Assembly (NCBI GenBank): GCA_003049465.1
Contig: PYSS01000051.1
Coordinates: 1 to 64,000 of the forward strand
Direction: 5' to 3'
Source: Magnaporthiopsis rhizophila
Taxonomy: Eukaryota > Ascomycota > Sordariomycetes > Magnaporthales > Magnaporthaceae
Length of the DNA: 64,000 bases
Below the pieces are notes generated by a model. It ran no database searches. It was not told the DNA's origin and saw nothing but the letters and a program-made list of their open reading frames with translations. This document shows, one piece after another, positions 46,464 to 58,287 of this stretch; the stretch's first letter is position 1; each line of letters starts with the position of its first letter. A program made the position numbers and the translations under genes.

Positions 46464-48218
46464 TTACCTGCTCAGAGCGATGTCGTCTATCCTAAGAATC
46501 ATCTTGACTGTCTCCGCCGCGAGTTCAATGGCACTGGTGCTCACAAGCAGAGGCTGCAGCACGTTCTCCTTGGCAATGTTGGAGTTGACGCCACCCGACT
46601 TGATGCTCACACCCGCGTTCTTCTCGCCCAACTCGTGGCGGTGCCTCAGATCTGTGACGACTTTGATGCTGTTGAGGCCGGCGTTCTCAGCCAGGGTGGT
46701 GGGCACGACCTCGAGGGCATCGGCGAAGGCCTTCCAGCAGATGGCCTCGGTGCCTGTGAGCTCGCGGGCGCGGCGCGAGAGTTGAGCCGCAATCTCGATC
46801 TCGGCCGCCCCGCCGCCGGCGATCAGGGCCTTCTTCTTGACTAGACAGCGTACGACACACAGGGCATCGTGCAGAGATCGCTCCGCCTCATCGAGAATCA
46901 TCGAGTTGGCGCCACGGACGACGACACTCACCGTCTTCCCTGTGGACTTGGTACCCGTCACCTTGACCATGCGGCTGCCCGACGATTGCACCTCTTCCAC
47001 GAGATCTGCGGTGCCAAGCTTGTCCTCGGTGAAGGAGTCGATATCGGCAATAGGCTTGCAACCAGTTGACTTGCAAATGAACTCGACTTCGTCCCTCTCA
47101 ATGTCCTTGACCGCCAGGATGTTGAGCTTGGCGAGGAAGTGTAGCGAAAGGTCGTTGATGGCGTCGCGCAGGATGGACTTTTGGATCAGCAAAACATTGC
47201 ACTTGGCCTTCTTGATTTTCTTGACCAGATTCAGGAGATATAGTCGTTCCTCCTTTACAATCTTGTCCATCTGCCTGTAGTCGTTTACTGAGATTGTGTT
47301 CTCCATCTGGTTCGAGTGTCGAGTCAGCTAAAGTCACCCACTCCGGCTACAGGGCCTGGTGTTCGAGACTTACATCAGGCTTGGGCGGGCTCAGTTGGAA
47401 CTGGATGAGACCTATCTTGGCTTTCTCCATCCTGACGGGACCGCCGGCGTTTTTAAGGACGGGCTGGGTCAGGACCAGACCGTCAACCAGCTCGCTGTCC
47501 TCGATAGTGCCGCCAACCTTTTTTATTATGCGAATGTTCCTCAGGTCCACATTGTCGGCTGTCTTGAGATCGATGGTTTTCGTGACGGCATTCACGGCCA
47601 TGGGACCTAGCAGGCCCGAGTACTGCGAGACAATCTTGGAGGATAGGGACGTGTTGGCGGCCTGGAGCAGGGCGGCGGTGTCGGTAAGGGCGATAGGTTG
47701 TGACATGTCGTGCAGGATCTCGACCGAAGCGGCGGCGGCCCTCTGGAAGGCCTCTGATATAACCGAGGGGTGGATGCCCTTGCTGAGCAGGCGGTCGGCC
47801 GCTCCGAGCAGGCTGCCGCAGATGACAACGACCGAGGTGGTGCCGTCACCGGCCTCGACGTCCTGAGCGTTTGAGAGGTTGACCAGCATCTTGGCGGTAG
47901 GGTGCATGACCGACATGCTCTTGAGCATGGTGCTGCCGTCATTGGTGATGATGGTTTCGCCCTTGCCGCTGCGGATCATCTTATCCATGCCACGGGGACC
48001 CAGCGATGTCCTGATGGCGTCGGCGACGGCGCGGGCGGCGACGATGTTGGAGGAGCGCACTGCCATAGGCTTCTCCTTGTCCTGCAAGGCGCAAACACGG
48101 CGGCTGTTAGCTCGTCAGGGACGGACGCATCGGCTGGGGTTGCCCGCAACGAGCACTCTGCGCATACCCGGAACGCCGCATTGGACGTGGCCGCCCCGGC
48201 CGGTGCAGCGGTCGCCAT
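46464..48218 (-). CDS. CCT4: Chaperonin TRiC/CCT subunit delta
   Basis: Subunit of the cytosolic chaperonin that folds actin, tubulin and WD40 proteins. Three phase-0 exons (48218-48168, 48081-47374, 47306-46464) give 533 aa. ATP-site motifs: TSLGPRGMDKMI, NDGSTML, GDGTTSVVV (about residue 95) and GGGAAEIEIA near the C-terminal half. Subunit-specific blocks: the start DKEKPMAVRSSNIVAARAVADAI and MENTISVNDYRQMDKIVKEE at exon 3. The first exon codes only 17 residues. The stop follows MILRIDDIALSR, the usual CCT4 end. Divergent from RPT1 with 912 bp between starts. Confidence 0.96.
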
Positions 48219-49130
48219 TTTTGCGATATGGTCTTGCTGCTAGGCACGAACTCGTGCTAGGCGGGAGAGACACCTATGCAGGCTGCCAAGAGGTGAATCT
48301 GGTTCTGGGGAAGGGGTGTGTCCTGGTCGGCGGCGTCGGTTGCTTCAATGTTGACGTTGGTGGGGTTCTGGATTTTGTAGCTCCCACCACCTGCCGAAGG
48401 TGGGCAGTTTACTTGCCCGCCGCACCCAATTTTTTTTTTTTCCAAGGATGGCAGATGGAGCTCCAGAGCTGCTGCCATACTGTGCGGGAAGGTTATCGCT
48501 AACGGTAGGTTATGAGTAAATGGTTATATCTGCACAGTGCTTGATAATGATCGCACGCCTGTGGGACGTGACTGACCATCAGGTACCGAGCAGCTTACAG
48601 CATCACGCTGAGACCGCAAGTCCCTTGCTATCGGACCCGCTGTAGTCGCCAGGCAGTGGTGGTGCGTCGCGTTCACTTGGTGCCGTTTTGGGAATTTGCA
48701 ACCCTGGACGAATATCGGGTTTCAACCGCCTCCCATCATCGGTAAAGAGGCCGCCATTCCGCTGCATTCAGTATTTCATTTCAGATCAGCCGTTTCGAAC
48801 TCATAATCAACACCTAAACTCGGGAAGTCCGCCGTTTTCCGTGACTTTCTCCGCTCACCTGAGACGACCAGCCAGAATTACACGTGACCTCCTTCCCCAA
48901 CCCCGGGCTGCCCGTCATCGCATTTGTCTGATCCCAGCACTAGGAGCTACGGCTCCTCCCACGCTCCCTGAGAATCCCCAAACAGACCTCACCCACCCAA
49001 CGGCGGACATCAGAAGGAGCGTCGACGACGGAGACTTGCAGAGCGACCCAACGATAAAGCACTCCTATTCTGATCTACGAACCGACCCGTCACCGACCAC
49101 ATCTAGGATTCCGCCCACTCCTGCGCCATA
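48219..49130. promoter_or_regulatory. Divergent promoter region CCT4 / RPT1
   Basis: Shared upstream region of a chaperonin and a proteasome gene. I looked for a PACE-like site (GGTGGCAAA) and for a clear heat-shock element and found neither. A C-rich stretch at 48840-49000 probably belongs to the RPT1 5' UTR. No coding region is seen. Confidence 0.45.
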
Positions 49131-50670
49131 ATGGTAGGTCACCTCTCCTCGCCGCCCACCGGTGGCGGATTCCCTTCTGCGTGCTTGAGGCTCACAGACC
49201 GCGATACAGCCTTCCGCCACCGGTCAGAACTGGGAGAAGTACCAGAAGAACTTCGCCGACGACGAGATAGAGGAGAAGAAGATCACTCCTCTAACAGATG
49301 AGTCCGTCTCGATCGACTGGCCCCGCCGCGGAGCTGCCTTGGTGGCTAACATGCACACAGAGACATCCAGGTTCTCAAGACATATGGCGCCGCGCCCTAC
49401 GGAGCGGCGCTGAAAAAGCTGGAGCAACAAATAAAGGAGAAGCAACAGAGCGTGGATGAGAAGATTGGAGTCAAGGTCAGTTCCTGCACCATATAAACTG
49501 GCGTGCCCAGCAACACTTGGGCCGCCGCTCCGCGCATATTGCTGACACGAGCCCTCGCAGGAATCGGATACGGGTCTCGCTCCGCCACATCTGTGGGATG
49601 TCGCCGCCGACCGTCAACGTATGCAGGAGGAGCAGCCGCTCCAGGTTGCAAGATGTACCAAGATCATCCAGGACGACAAGGACGACTCCAAGAGCAAGTA
49701 CGTCATCAACGTCAAGCAAATTGCCAAGTTCGTCGTTCAGCTTGGCGAGCGCGTTAGTCCGACCGACATTGAAGAGGGCATGCGCGTCGGCGTGGACCGG
49801 AACAAATACCAGATCCTGCTTCCCCTACCACCGAAGATCGACGCGAGCGTCACCATGATGACGGTCGAGGAGAAGCCCGATGTCACGTACGGCGACGTTG
49901 GCGGTTGCAAGGAGCAGGTCGAGAAGCTCCGCGAGGTTGTCGAGATGCCTCTTCTCTCGCCCGAGCGCTTCGTCAACCTCGGAATCGACCCCCCGAAGGG
50001 CGCCCTGCTCTATGGTCCCCCGGGTACCGGCAAAACGCTCTGCGCCCGTGCTGTCGCGAACCGAACCGATGCCACCTTCATCCGTGTTATCGGAAGCGAA
50101 CTGGTTCAGAAGTATGTCGGCGAGGGTGCCCGCATGGTTCGAGAGCTGTTCGAGATGGCACGTACGAAGAAGGCCTGTATCATCTTCTTCGACGAAATTG
50201 ACGCCATCGGCGGTGCTCGGTTCGATGACGGTGCTGGCGGCGACAACGAAGTACAGAGGACCATGTTGGAGCTCATCACCCAGCTCGACGGGTTCGATGC
50301 CCGCGGCAACATCAAGGTAATGTTTGCCACAAACAGGCCGTCGACGCTCGATCCCGCTCTCATGAGGCCCGGCCGTATCGACCGAAAGATCGAGTTCTCC
50401 CTCCCTGATCTCGAGGGCCGCGCCAACATTCTCAGGATTCACGCCAAGAGCATGTCGGTCGAACGCGACATCCGGTGGGAGCTCATTTCGAGGCTCTGCC
50501 CCAACGCCACGGGCGCTGAGCTGCGCAGCGTGTGCACTGAGGCCGGCATGTTCGCCATCCGGGCAAGGAGAAAGGTCGCGTCCGAGAAGGACTTCTTGAG
50601 CGCGGTTGAGAAGGTCATCAAGGGCAACCTGAAGTTCAACTCGACTGCTTCCTACATGCAGTACAACTAA
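49131..50670 (+). CDS. RPT1: 26S proteasome regulatory ATPase Rpt1
   Basis: AAA ATPase of the 19S base ring that unfolds substrates for the proteasome. Four exons (49131-49133, 49210-49301, 49361-49475, 49561-50670) give 439 aa. The first coding exon is the ATG alone, spliced to CCTTCCGCC (protein start MPSATGQNWEKYQKN). The N-terminal coiled coil follows (LKKLEQQIKEKQQSVDEKI), then the OB domain and the AAA domain: Walker A GPPGTGKT (about 222), Walker B IIFFDEIDAIG (about 277), sensor ATNRPSTLDPALMRPGRID. The C-terminus STASYMQYN is the Rpt1 tail. Intron 2 has an atypical GTCCGT donor. Identity is certain; the one-codon exon is strongly supported because no other ATG gives the family N-terminus. 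Confidence 0.96.
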
Positions 50671-51742
50671 GCAGACTTGTAGGTAATCAAGTCAGTTGCC
50701 ACGGAACGGTGGGACCTGGTGTCGCCGCTTGGCTTCTCAACTTTGAACCCAGGTGTATTGATAGTTTAGACGGGGCTTGCTTTAGAGTGGCTGGCTCTCA
50801 CTGATTTCTAGAAAGCTGCATTCATGGACGGGATAAAGCTGGGATCTATGAGATACACACGCACGCGCCATTGATCAGCTTTTCGAAAGCGCCTTGGAGT
50901 TTAGCGCATGAATTGTATTATGATGCTGCAAGACATAGTCGCAGTGGCCAAGGCGAGGACCCCGTTTCTCGGGCGGTGTTTGCATGTTTCCCGTGATTCA
51001 TGCAAAATCATATATATCGACAATACCCACTCGCTCTGAGCCCTGCTTCCCTATAACCCTCGTATTACTCATCTTCTCATGATGCCCATGAAACTTTTGA
51101 CCAAATGACAGCCCATCTCCCAGATATATAAAAACCATGAAACTGACGTTCAGCGCCATGCCCGTGACATGCCCGTGGTGCTGAATCCTCCGTTACATAC
51201 CAATTTCCTCGCTAGCCCTCCCTCGGTTGTGACCCGACGACCCGATACCTCTGAAGCACTCTGATACTAGCCTCGCGGCCCGACGTGCTCCCGAATGCCC
51301 GGCCGGACGCTGTGCTTGGGTATCCTCCCTCGTTGCGACTGACGGTCGCATGGGCGACGGTGACCATAACCGAGCATTCCTGTAAACCACGCAAGCTACC
51401 TAGTCTATCAACTGAGTAAAAATGTCCGGCAAGAGTCCCTTGCCGAAATCCAAAGCACGAAGAAATGATATGGTAGCCTCTCGCTGGTGAGTTCGGTGAA
51501 TCTGGAAGCAGCCGATGGCCGATAGAGCCGGGGACGAGACACGGCCCGCAGTCCGCTTTATATAGTGATCGGAGTCGTGTGATATGCCAACGGCGAGGCC
51601 CGTTTGCATGGTTGGTGACGGTGGTCGATGTGAACAGCGGCGGCGCGTTGCGGGAGTTGTTTTAGCCGTTAGTTGGCCGGCCATGTGTGCGCAGGCTTTG
51701 GTGGTTTTCCGAGACCCCGGAGACTGGAAGAACCGAAAATAA
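50671..51742. other. Convergent intergenic region
   Basis: 3' flanks of RPT1 and of the Cys-rich unknown gene. A minus-strand open frame (51906-51400) overlaps the end of the latter in another frame and has no motif. No gene is seen. Confidence 0.45.
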
Positions 51743-52561
51743 TCAACGGTTCTGCAAGCAACCCAGGCATATGACGTCCCCATCGGCGCCTTGTTCGACA
51801 CAGCACCGGCTGCAAACCATCTGCCGGTGGCCACCCCCGCCCCTGATCCAGACGGAGGACCTATCCCTGCTCCCAACCTCGCTGTCCACGGGGCTTTCGT
51901 CGGCATCCTCCATCAGGAACGACGTGGACGGTTGCACATGGCCGCCGTCGCCCGCGGGTGCGTCGTTGTCCCCCCAACCGAGACACTCGCGCATGCAGAC
52001 GTAGCAGGTCCGCGAGCGGCAGCCCTCGCAGTCGGCAAAGGAATCCAGATCCGACTTCTTGGTGGGTCTGCGCGCACAGACATGACATGGGGCGAGGGCG
52101 GACGAGGTCCTCGTCGGCTGGGCCGTTGTTGTTGTTGTCGTCGTCGTTGTTGCTATCTTGGGCGGCTGAGTATGGTTCCGCGAGTGCGGGGCCACCATTG
52201 ACCTTCGTTGTTCCCGGCCAGGACTGTCGCAGCCACCGTCGTCATCCAGCCGGGACCTCTTTGGTGGCTGGACGATAGCGGGGAGCATCTTGCGGGCTAG
52301 AAGCGGGTTCGAGACGAGCTCGTCGGAGGGAGACACATCCACGGCCGCGTCGTTCGTTCGGACATAGTGGTGGAGGCGAGCAGCGTTGTCGGGGGTCTGG
52401 AACTGGCGAGAGGCCAGGCCGTCGGGAGAGAATAGCGGCTTGCGGTACGAGAGGGCGTCATAGATCTGGAGGCTGCCGTCGAGGCCGGAGACACCGTCGT
52501 CATCCCTTCTCCTCTTCTTCGAGGGGTGCAACACGAGCTCTTCCTGAGTGGCCGAAGGCAT
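51743..52561 (-). CDS. Cys-rich putative zinc-binding protein, unknown function
   Basis: Single exon, 272 aa from the chosen ATG (an in-frame ATG lies 45 codons upstream at 52696). The start MPSATQEELVLHPSKKRRRDDD carries a basic nuclear-localisation-like patch (16 residues in). A Thr run from ACN repeats sits before a C-terminal cysteine region: CHVC, CEGC, CYVCMREC, then after an acidic insert VCSRCC and CLGC. Thirteen or so cysteines in this pattern suggest two or more zinc sites of a RING/PHD-like or degenerate type, but the spacing does not fit a named domain that I can state. Probably nuclear, by the basic patch. Divergent from SF3B6. I cannot assign a function. Confidence 0.7.
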   Translation of the reverse strand: MPSATQEELVLHPSKKRRRDDDGVSGLDGSLQIYDALSYRKPLFSPDGLASRQFQTPDNAARLHHYVRTNDAAVDVSPSDELVSNPLLARKMLPAIVQPPKRSRLDDDGGCDSPGREQRRSMVAPHSRNHTQPPKIATTTTTTTTTAQPTRTSSALAPCHVCARRPTKKSDLDSFADCEGCRSRTCYVCMRECLGWGDNDAPAGDGGHVQPSTSFLMEDADESPVDSEVGSRDRSSVWIRGGGGHRQMVCSRCCVEQGADGDVICLGCLQNR

Positions 52562-53971
52562 TGGTGCGTGTCGCCGAGAGAATGAGTCCGGAACCCTGGC
52601 GTGCGAGGCGCGCTGACGAACCGGGAGATGCGTTCGGGACAGTTGCGGGCGAAGGTAGGGATAAGGGCCAGGCCGGGGGAGAGTTTCCAGAGACAAAAAT
52701 GGGGTGCAAGATAGCTCGTTGTGGCAAAGACTGAAGCCGTAAACACCCGTCGGTCGTTGTCTGAGGTGAGGTTATTATGTCAGGTTCCCAAGCTGGGGTT
52801 TTGTTGCCAGGGCATGGGCGCGGGCAGCGTCTTGGCGAGGACTGCTGGGGCCTGAAGGCCAGCAGAACGATCGGGGGGTCTAATGAGCGATGCTGGGTTG
52901 TGACAACAAGCCCCAATCAGACGAGAAGCCGGAGCAGAGGCAACGGCTGGGTGGACCACAAGCGATTGGCCCAAAGCCAGGTGGTGGAGACTGGCCCCGG
53001 AGATGGCGCGTGGAATAATCGGGCCTGGCTGGCCGGGATCCGCTTCGCTTCGTTGCCTCTGAAGAGCACCCTTGGAATGATGGTAGGTGGTGTCGTACCC
53101 GTGCTTTGATTCATCAAATGGTATTCAGCCATCTGTGCCTCCAGTTACGGCATATGGCGAAGACCCTTCCTACCATTTCATCTCCTACATTCCGTCCGGC
53201 TGTGCTTGCTTCTTTTGGATTCGTGCCCATGAGGAAAGGCACCTGATTGTGGCGAAATGCGTGCCTAAATCAAAATAGCCGACTTTCCGAGCAGAGCATC
53301 TCGTTTTCTGTTCAAAGGGTACATATGTGTTCCGTGCTAATCCTATTTCATCTATCCCAAAAACCAACCCAGACATGCATGATGCGTTCTGCAAAGAGAG
53401 GGGTTGAGCAGCGTTGTTGAGAGCTACCCCTAGGTCCGTTCACATTTGAGCCAAGGATTCGTGTTGGATAGCATAGGTACCTGCTTCTACCAGGTAACTT
53501 AGAGATATCTCGGATGACAGGATAGAGATCATACACGTCGGAGGTAAACAGTAAATAATGCAGACTTCCAATCTCTCGCAAGCTGCTAGGCGCTCGCCAT
53601 CGGGTGGAAAATCGCAATAACCCACGAGTCACCACGCCCGGCACAACATGGACCACCCGTGCGCGTCAGTGGGCCAAGGCAATTGAATATGGCCACGTGA
53701 CGGTCTCTGGGGCCCCACTCCCGGAAACAGCCAGAGCTGCGTCGACTGACGCCCAAGCTGGTAGGTGTGGCTGAGGCAGAGACCAGGCACCCTCACTAGC
53801 CTATTTTCTCCAATCCACCTAACCTCCCGGCTCCCTTCGCCGTTTGTTTCCAACCCGCCCTCATCATTCGCAAACCATTTCGCACACCCCCTCCGCCATC
53901 CCCAGCGTCTTCACCCTGCATTCCCTTCCGACTGCGAACGTGCTAGTGCCCCTGGAACCCGTCGCCAAGAT
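52562..53971. promoter_or_regulatory. Divergent promoter region, Cys-rich protein / SF3B6
   Basis: No coding region is supported. The plus strand from about 53790 to 53940 is C- and pyrimidine-rich, like a 5' UTR of SF3B6. Confidence 0.4.
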
Positions 53972-54722
53972 ATGAATCGAGCCGGCAAGCTTGCCCCGGA
54001 GGTCAACCGGTAAGTTTCTCAATTCCGCAAGCCGCCCGACCGCCCGACCCGTCCTCCGACGTGTCTCGTACCGCCGCCGCTCCGAGGCGCGACACCCGTC
54101 TTTTGCCAAGTCCCGCGCCCACGTTATGTCTCGCTGACCGATGCTGTTTTGTGTCGCAGAGCTTTATTCGTAAAGAATCTAAGCTACAACGTAACTCCAG
54201 AGGAGCTCTTCGACCTCTTCGGAAAGTTCGGCCCTATTCGGTATGCCCGCCCTCTCTTTCATTATCTATTTGCCGTCATTCTAGTCTTTCTCCAGCTGCC
54301 CATCCGTAGCTGCCGAGCCCTCCTCATCAGCGACGTAACGACGGGCTCGCAACGAGAAGAAAAGAAGAGGGGCTGACAATTCCTTTGTCTCGTACAGCCA
54401 AGTGCGACAGGGCATCGCGTCGAACACCAAGGGCACCGCCTTCGTCGTCTATGAAGACGTGATGGATGCAAAAACAGCCTGCGACAAGCTCAACGGCTAC
54501 AACTTCCAGAACCGCTACCTCGTGGGTAAGTGTTGCACGTTGTTTCGATGCGCGTTACATCATGTCGCCGCCCTCTGCCCTGACTCGAGGCTGACGTATA
54601 TCTTTTCCCCCCTGCTTGTAGTTCTATACCACCAGCCAGAGAAGATGGGCAGGTCAAAAGAGGATCTCGACGCCCGCAAGGAGAATTTAGCCCAGCTCAA
54701 GAAGCAGCACGGTATCGATTGA
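53972..54722 (+). CDS. SF3B6: Splicing factor SF3B6 (p14), branch-point-contacting RRM protein
   Basis: Small U2 snRNP protein that sits at the branch adenosine on SF3B1. Four exons (53972-54009, 54160-54240, 54398-54525, 54622-54722) code 115 aa in over 750 bp of DNA, so three introns occupy more than half of the gene. The single RRM shows RNP2 (LFVKNL), the helix TPEELFDLFGKFG, RNP1 (KGTAFVVYED) and AKTACDKLNGYNFQNRYLVV. The C-terminal YHQPEKMGRSKEDLDARKE helix is specific to p14. Each junction restores this family sequence (NR|ALFV, IR|QVRQG, LV|VLYHQ). Intact. Confidence 0.96.
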
Positions 54723-56926
54723 CAATTCGACGGGCCTGCTGGCGCCTCGCAGACCCGACAAAACATCCGACTGTCTGCAGGCCCGTCTTCCTCATCGCCA
54801 ACCCGCCGCTCACCATCTTCTGCCATCCCGCCGGCGAATGCCGTCCCTAATCGCAAGGCTACGTCGCCTACCAAGGGCCGGACGGCGACGAAGGGGCACC
54901 CGCGGAGCCCTCTATCGCACCTCGCGAGGTTTCTTCCGACGGTGCAGGAGTGTGTCTAGGCATAGCGCGCTTCCCGTGCCGTGGCGTGACGTGGGTTCGG
55001 TCCAGGTTGCCTCGGGTGTTGTGTTTGTCCAGGCACGACAAAAAGCTCGGACTTCCTCATGGTCGTACCGTGTCGCTGGGGATTCCCGCAAGGTCTACAG
55101 GCACATTCTCGAAACATCACATTCAAGCCTGCCTTATACTTACAGCCGCTCGTTTTTCACGCATTAGTACGCTGTGTGTCTGTATTCTGACCACAGAGCT
55201 TATTTCTCTTATGACGTTGTATTTCCTCCTTTCTTTGTTTCTTTATTCCGAGGGGGAGCAGGCGATGCGCGTGCCACTATATCTCGGAGTACCGATGAAC
55301 GGTCGGCTGTTAGCCTCTCGTTGCGTCTTCTGCCACCGGCTCTTCTCGACTGTTCCGGCTGTGGAAAGACTGGGGTTCTGGGGTGCTACTTTTGCAATGC
55401 AATCATTCGGCTGTCAAGCCGGGCTTTGCCAACAAAGATCATGCCCGTATATGTGAGGTTGTTTGGCGATGGGTTTCATGCCACCCTACCTGGGAAACCG
55501 GTGGGTGCGGTCGACGTGCCAGTCCCCCTAGCTCTCTTCTCTCTAATTCTCAGACTCCTCTCGAGTTTGCGCCGTTTCTTTTTTCCTACCTCGTTTTGTC
55601 ACACTTCATTCCTCTTTGGTGCATTGGCTCACTATATGGAGCTTGTTGGTTCATCCTCAATCTTAAACTTGCAACCAAGTTCTTTGCCTTCCCGTATACA
55701 TCATTGTATAAACTGCAGAGGAGCTGGGTGCCCTATTTTGAATATCAGATACCTGGCAGAAATGAGAAATGTGAAATGTGCCCGCCCGTGTCAAAGGCGT
55801 CTCACAGATGTCCGGATCCTACTAAAAGTCATGCCAAGGAACCTCCAACGCTAATCTACATAGTTGTTAAGCCATGGCGTATTGTACCTCGGTCTATATT
55901 CTTTCATCTTAAATAGCTGTACCCAAGTGTCGCAAGCGGCAAAGCATCGAGATTATTATATGCAAGATGCTTTGAAAGCAGACTTGGCCTTTGCTAACGA
56001 TATGCTAAATCCCCAGCCTGCGTTGCGCGAGCATCCGCCCAATTGACATGACCTGTGGGGCAGGCAGGCACCAGAGACGCTGACGGATGGGGCTCCAGCA
56101 GCCTGGCACGCCCCGAAAGCGCCTCGCAGGAAATCCCGACCCACCCAAACGTCAAGCCCACATATGTATCCCGCACACAGCCATCATTTGGGACGAACAC
56201 CGCCCGCCAACTGCCCGCCGCTGAGTCGCGGGTCTGGCGTTTGGGTACCGCCCCCTTTTCGGCCTCTCTGTCGTCAGGACTCGCGTCAGGTCTGGTGCAT
56301 TTTATTTCATCATTTTGTCCGCCCGCCCTTTTCAGTGGCGGATAGCAAACCCCTGGCTCCTTACCTGCTATCTTTTACTCTACTTTTCGGCCCTGCTGGT
56401 CGCAGAGCAGGAGGATACCTTGGGTAGACATTGGGTACCACGTGTATCCCTGAGGTAGCACAACGCACATCGCTGCTTGTAGCGAGTTCTCTCCTTGCAA
56501 CCAATCCCTACCCTCGCGCTCTCTTCTCTTCTTTCTTTTCTCGCATTCGCCTGTCATTCGCTCTTACCATCTTAATCATTTTCAGCCTGGATATCTCTCT
56601 TCTTACTATCATTTGCTTTGCGTCGACCTTGGAAATTCTCCAACGGTCGGCTGGCTGTCGGGCTTGTCAGCCGCACCAAAGAGCGACGACCCGTGGTTTC
56701 GTCTCGTGCGTCATCAACGTCAACAACTAGAACCGACGAGCCGATATACCTCCTCTCTCAACAACCCGCCACTCCCGTCTTCCTGCCGTTGCGGACCATT
56801 TCCTTTCTCTCGACTGCTACTCGAACTTGGAGGCACGGGTCTCTGGCCGCACGGTCGGTGGCTGTCTCGCCCCGTCGACAGCACGTCCACAACCAACAAA
56901 CCTACGCACACGCCTCCTCCCGCACC
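54723..56926. other. Intergenic region SF3B6 to STIMATE-like gene
   Basis: 2.2 kb, tandem arrangement. Plus-strand open frames at 55174-55854 (226 codons) and 55383-55916 overlap each other in different frames and lack conserved motifs, so I do not call them. About 56430-56640 is strongly pyrimidine-rich and likely marks the 5' UTR or core promoter of the next gene. Confidence 0.4.
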
Positions 56927-58287
56927 ATGGCCATGCCTCTACAAGGAGCCATGCTGCCCGCGATCGCGAGGTTCGCCAAGGACATACCGCTTCCGTCCGC
57001 CGCCGACGCACCCTCCGTCGTCGCGACCGCGCTGACCGCCGCCACCGCCCTTGCGACCGCCGCGACGACGATGCCGGAAGCGACTGGCCTAGCTGTTGTC
57101 CCTCCTCCACCTCCTCCACCTCATCACGGGGGTCCGCACCACGGTCCCCCCGGCGGTGGAGGTGAGTGTCGACTGCTGGGACCCTTTGCGCTCATCGTGC
57201 AGCTCGCGCTAGGCGGGCTAGCCCTCATGTCGCTTGTGTACAAGAGGTGGAGGGAGCGTCCGCAAAGGCCTGTTAAGATTTGGTTCTTTGACGTCTCCAA
57301 GCAGGTCTTCGGCTCGGTGCTCGTCCACATGGCCAACGTGTTCATGTCCATGCTCACCTCGGGCCGCTTGTCCATCAAGATCGACCCTCCGGTCACGGCA
57401 GCCGCCGTGGTCGCCAGGCAACTTCTGGGTAGAGGACATGACGGTGACAAAGGCTACGTCCCAAACCCTTGCTCGTGGTATTTGCTCAATCTGGGCATCG
57501 ACGTGCGTACTTCCCTCGTCCCCCATCTTGATCATACAGGCCCTCAGTGTAGTGTCATGGCTAACTCCGCCTTTGCATTCGGTAGACCACCCTAGGGATT
57601 CCCATTCTCATTCTTCTGCTCCGCATCACCACCAAGCTGGTGGCGCATACACCGCTTGGCCAGCCGCCAGAGTCGATCCAGTCTGGCTATTACGGCAGCC
57701 CCCCGAAGGCTCTTTGGTGGCTCAAGCAGAGCATAATATACTTTTGCGGTCTCTTCGGCATGAAGGTCTGCGTCCTCATCATATTCCTCCTTTTCCCCTG
57801 GATCAGCCACGTTGGCGACTGGGCTCTTGGTTGGACCGAGGGCAACGAGAAGCTCCAGATCGTCTTCGTCATGATGCTCTTCCCCCTCATCATGAACGCC
57901 ATGCAGTACTACATCATCGACAGCTTCATCAAGAAGCAGACCGGCGCGGCAGCAGACGAAGATGATGGCGACTGCGCCGACACTGGACGCCCCCAAAGAG
58001 GCGGGCTGAGGAGATCGTCCTCTTCGGGGACGCACAGCTCGTACGACCCCTTGTCCGAGAGCGCAGACGAGGAGGAGCTGGTTGAGCGGGAGGGGCGGCG
58101 CCGCACCAGCGGCATCAGACAGAGTGGCGTGCCTGCAGGCCCCGCTTCTGCCAAGCCGGCGGGCGGACGAGCTCGCCGCGAGTACGACCCGGCCTTGGAT
58201 GGCGACGAGCACACCATCATCGGCAGCAGCGCCTCCTCCCGCCAGACAGAGGCCCTGTTGAGCAAGGACTTGTTGCCTCATGAATGA
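56927..58287 (+). CDS. STIMATE/YPL162C-like multi-pass membrane protein
   Basis: Multi-pass membrane protein related to the STIMATE (TMEM110) family; the yeast member YPL162C is a vacuolar membrane protein and the animal one an ER regulator of calcium entry. Two phase-0 exons (56927-57502, 57586-58287) give 425 aa. After an Ala/Pro/His-rich leader come CRLLGPFALIVQLALGGLALM and LVYKRWRERPQRPVKIWFFD, the KQVFGSVLVHMANVFMS helix, CSWYLLNLGID|TTLGIPILILLLRI across the intron, and further helices IIYFCGLFGMKVCVLIIFLL and IVFVMMLFPLIMNAMQYY. The C-terminus is a cytosolic, Ser/Arg/acidic tail. An in-frame frame extends upstream to 56618, so the start could be earlier; the ATG in CGCACCATGG has the best context. 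Confidence 0.82.

Noticed and set aside
55174..55916. Two overlapping plus-strand open frames of 226 and 177 codons
   Set aside because: Different frames over the same T-rich DNA, no motif, no splice signals tying them to SF3B6 or the next gene.
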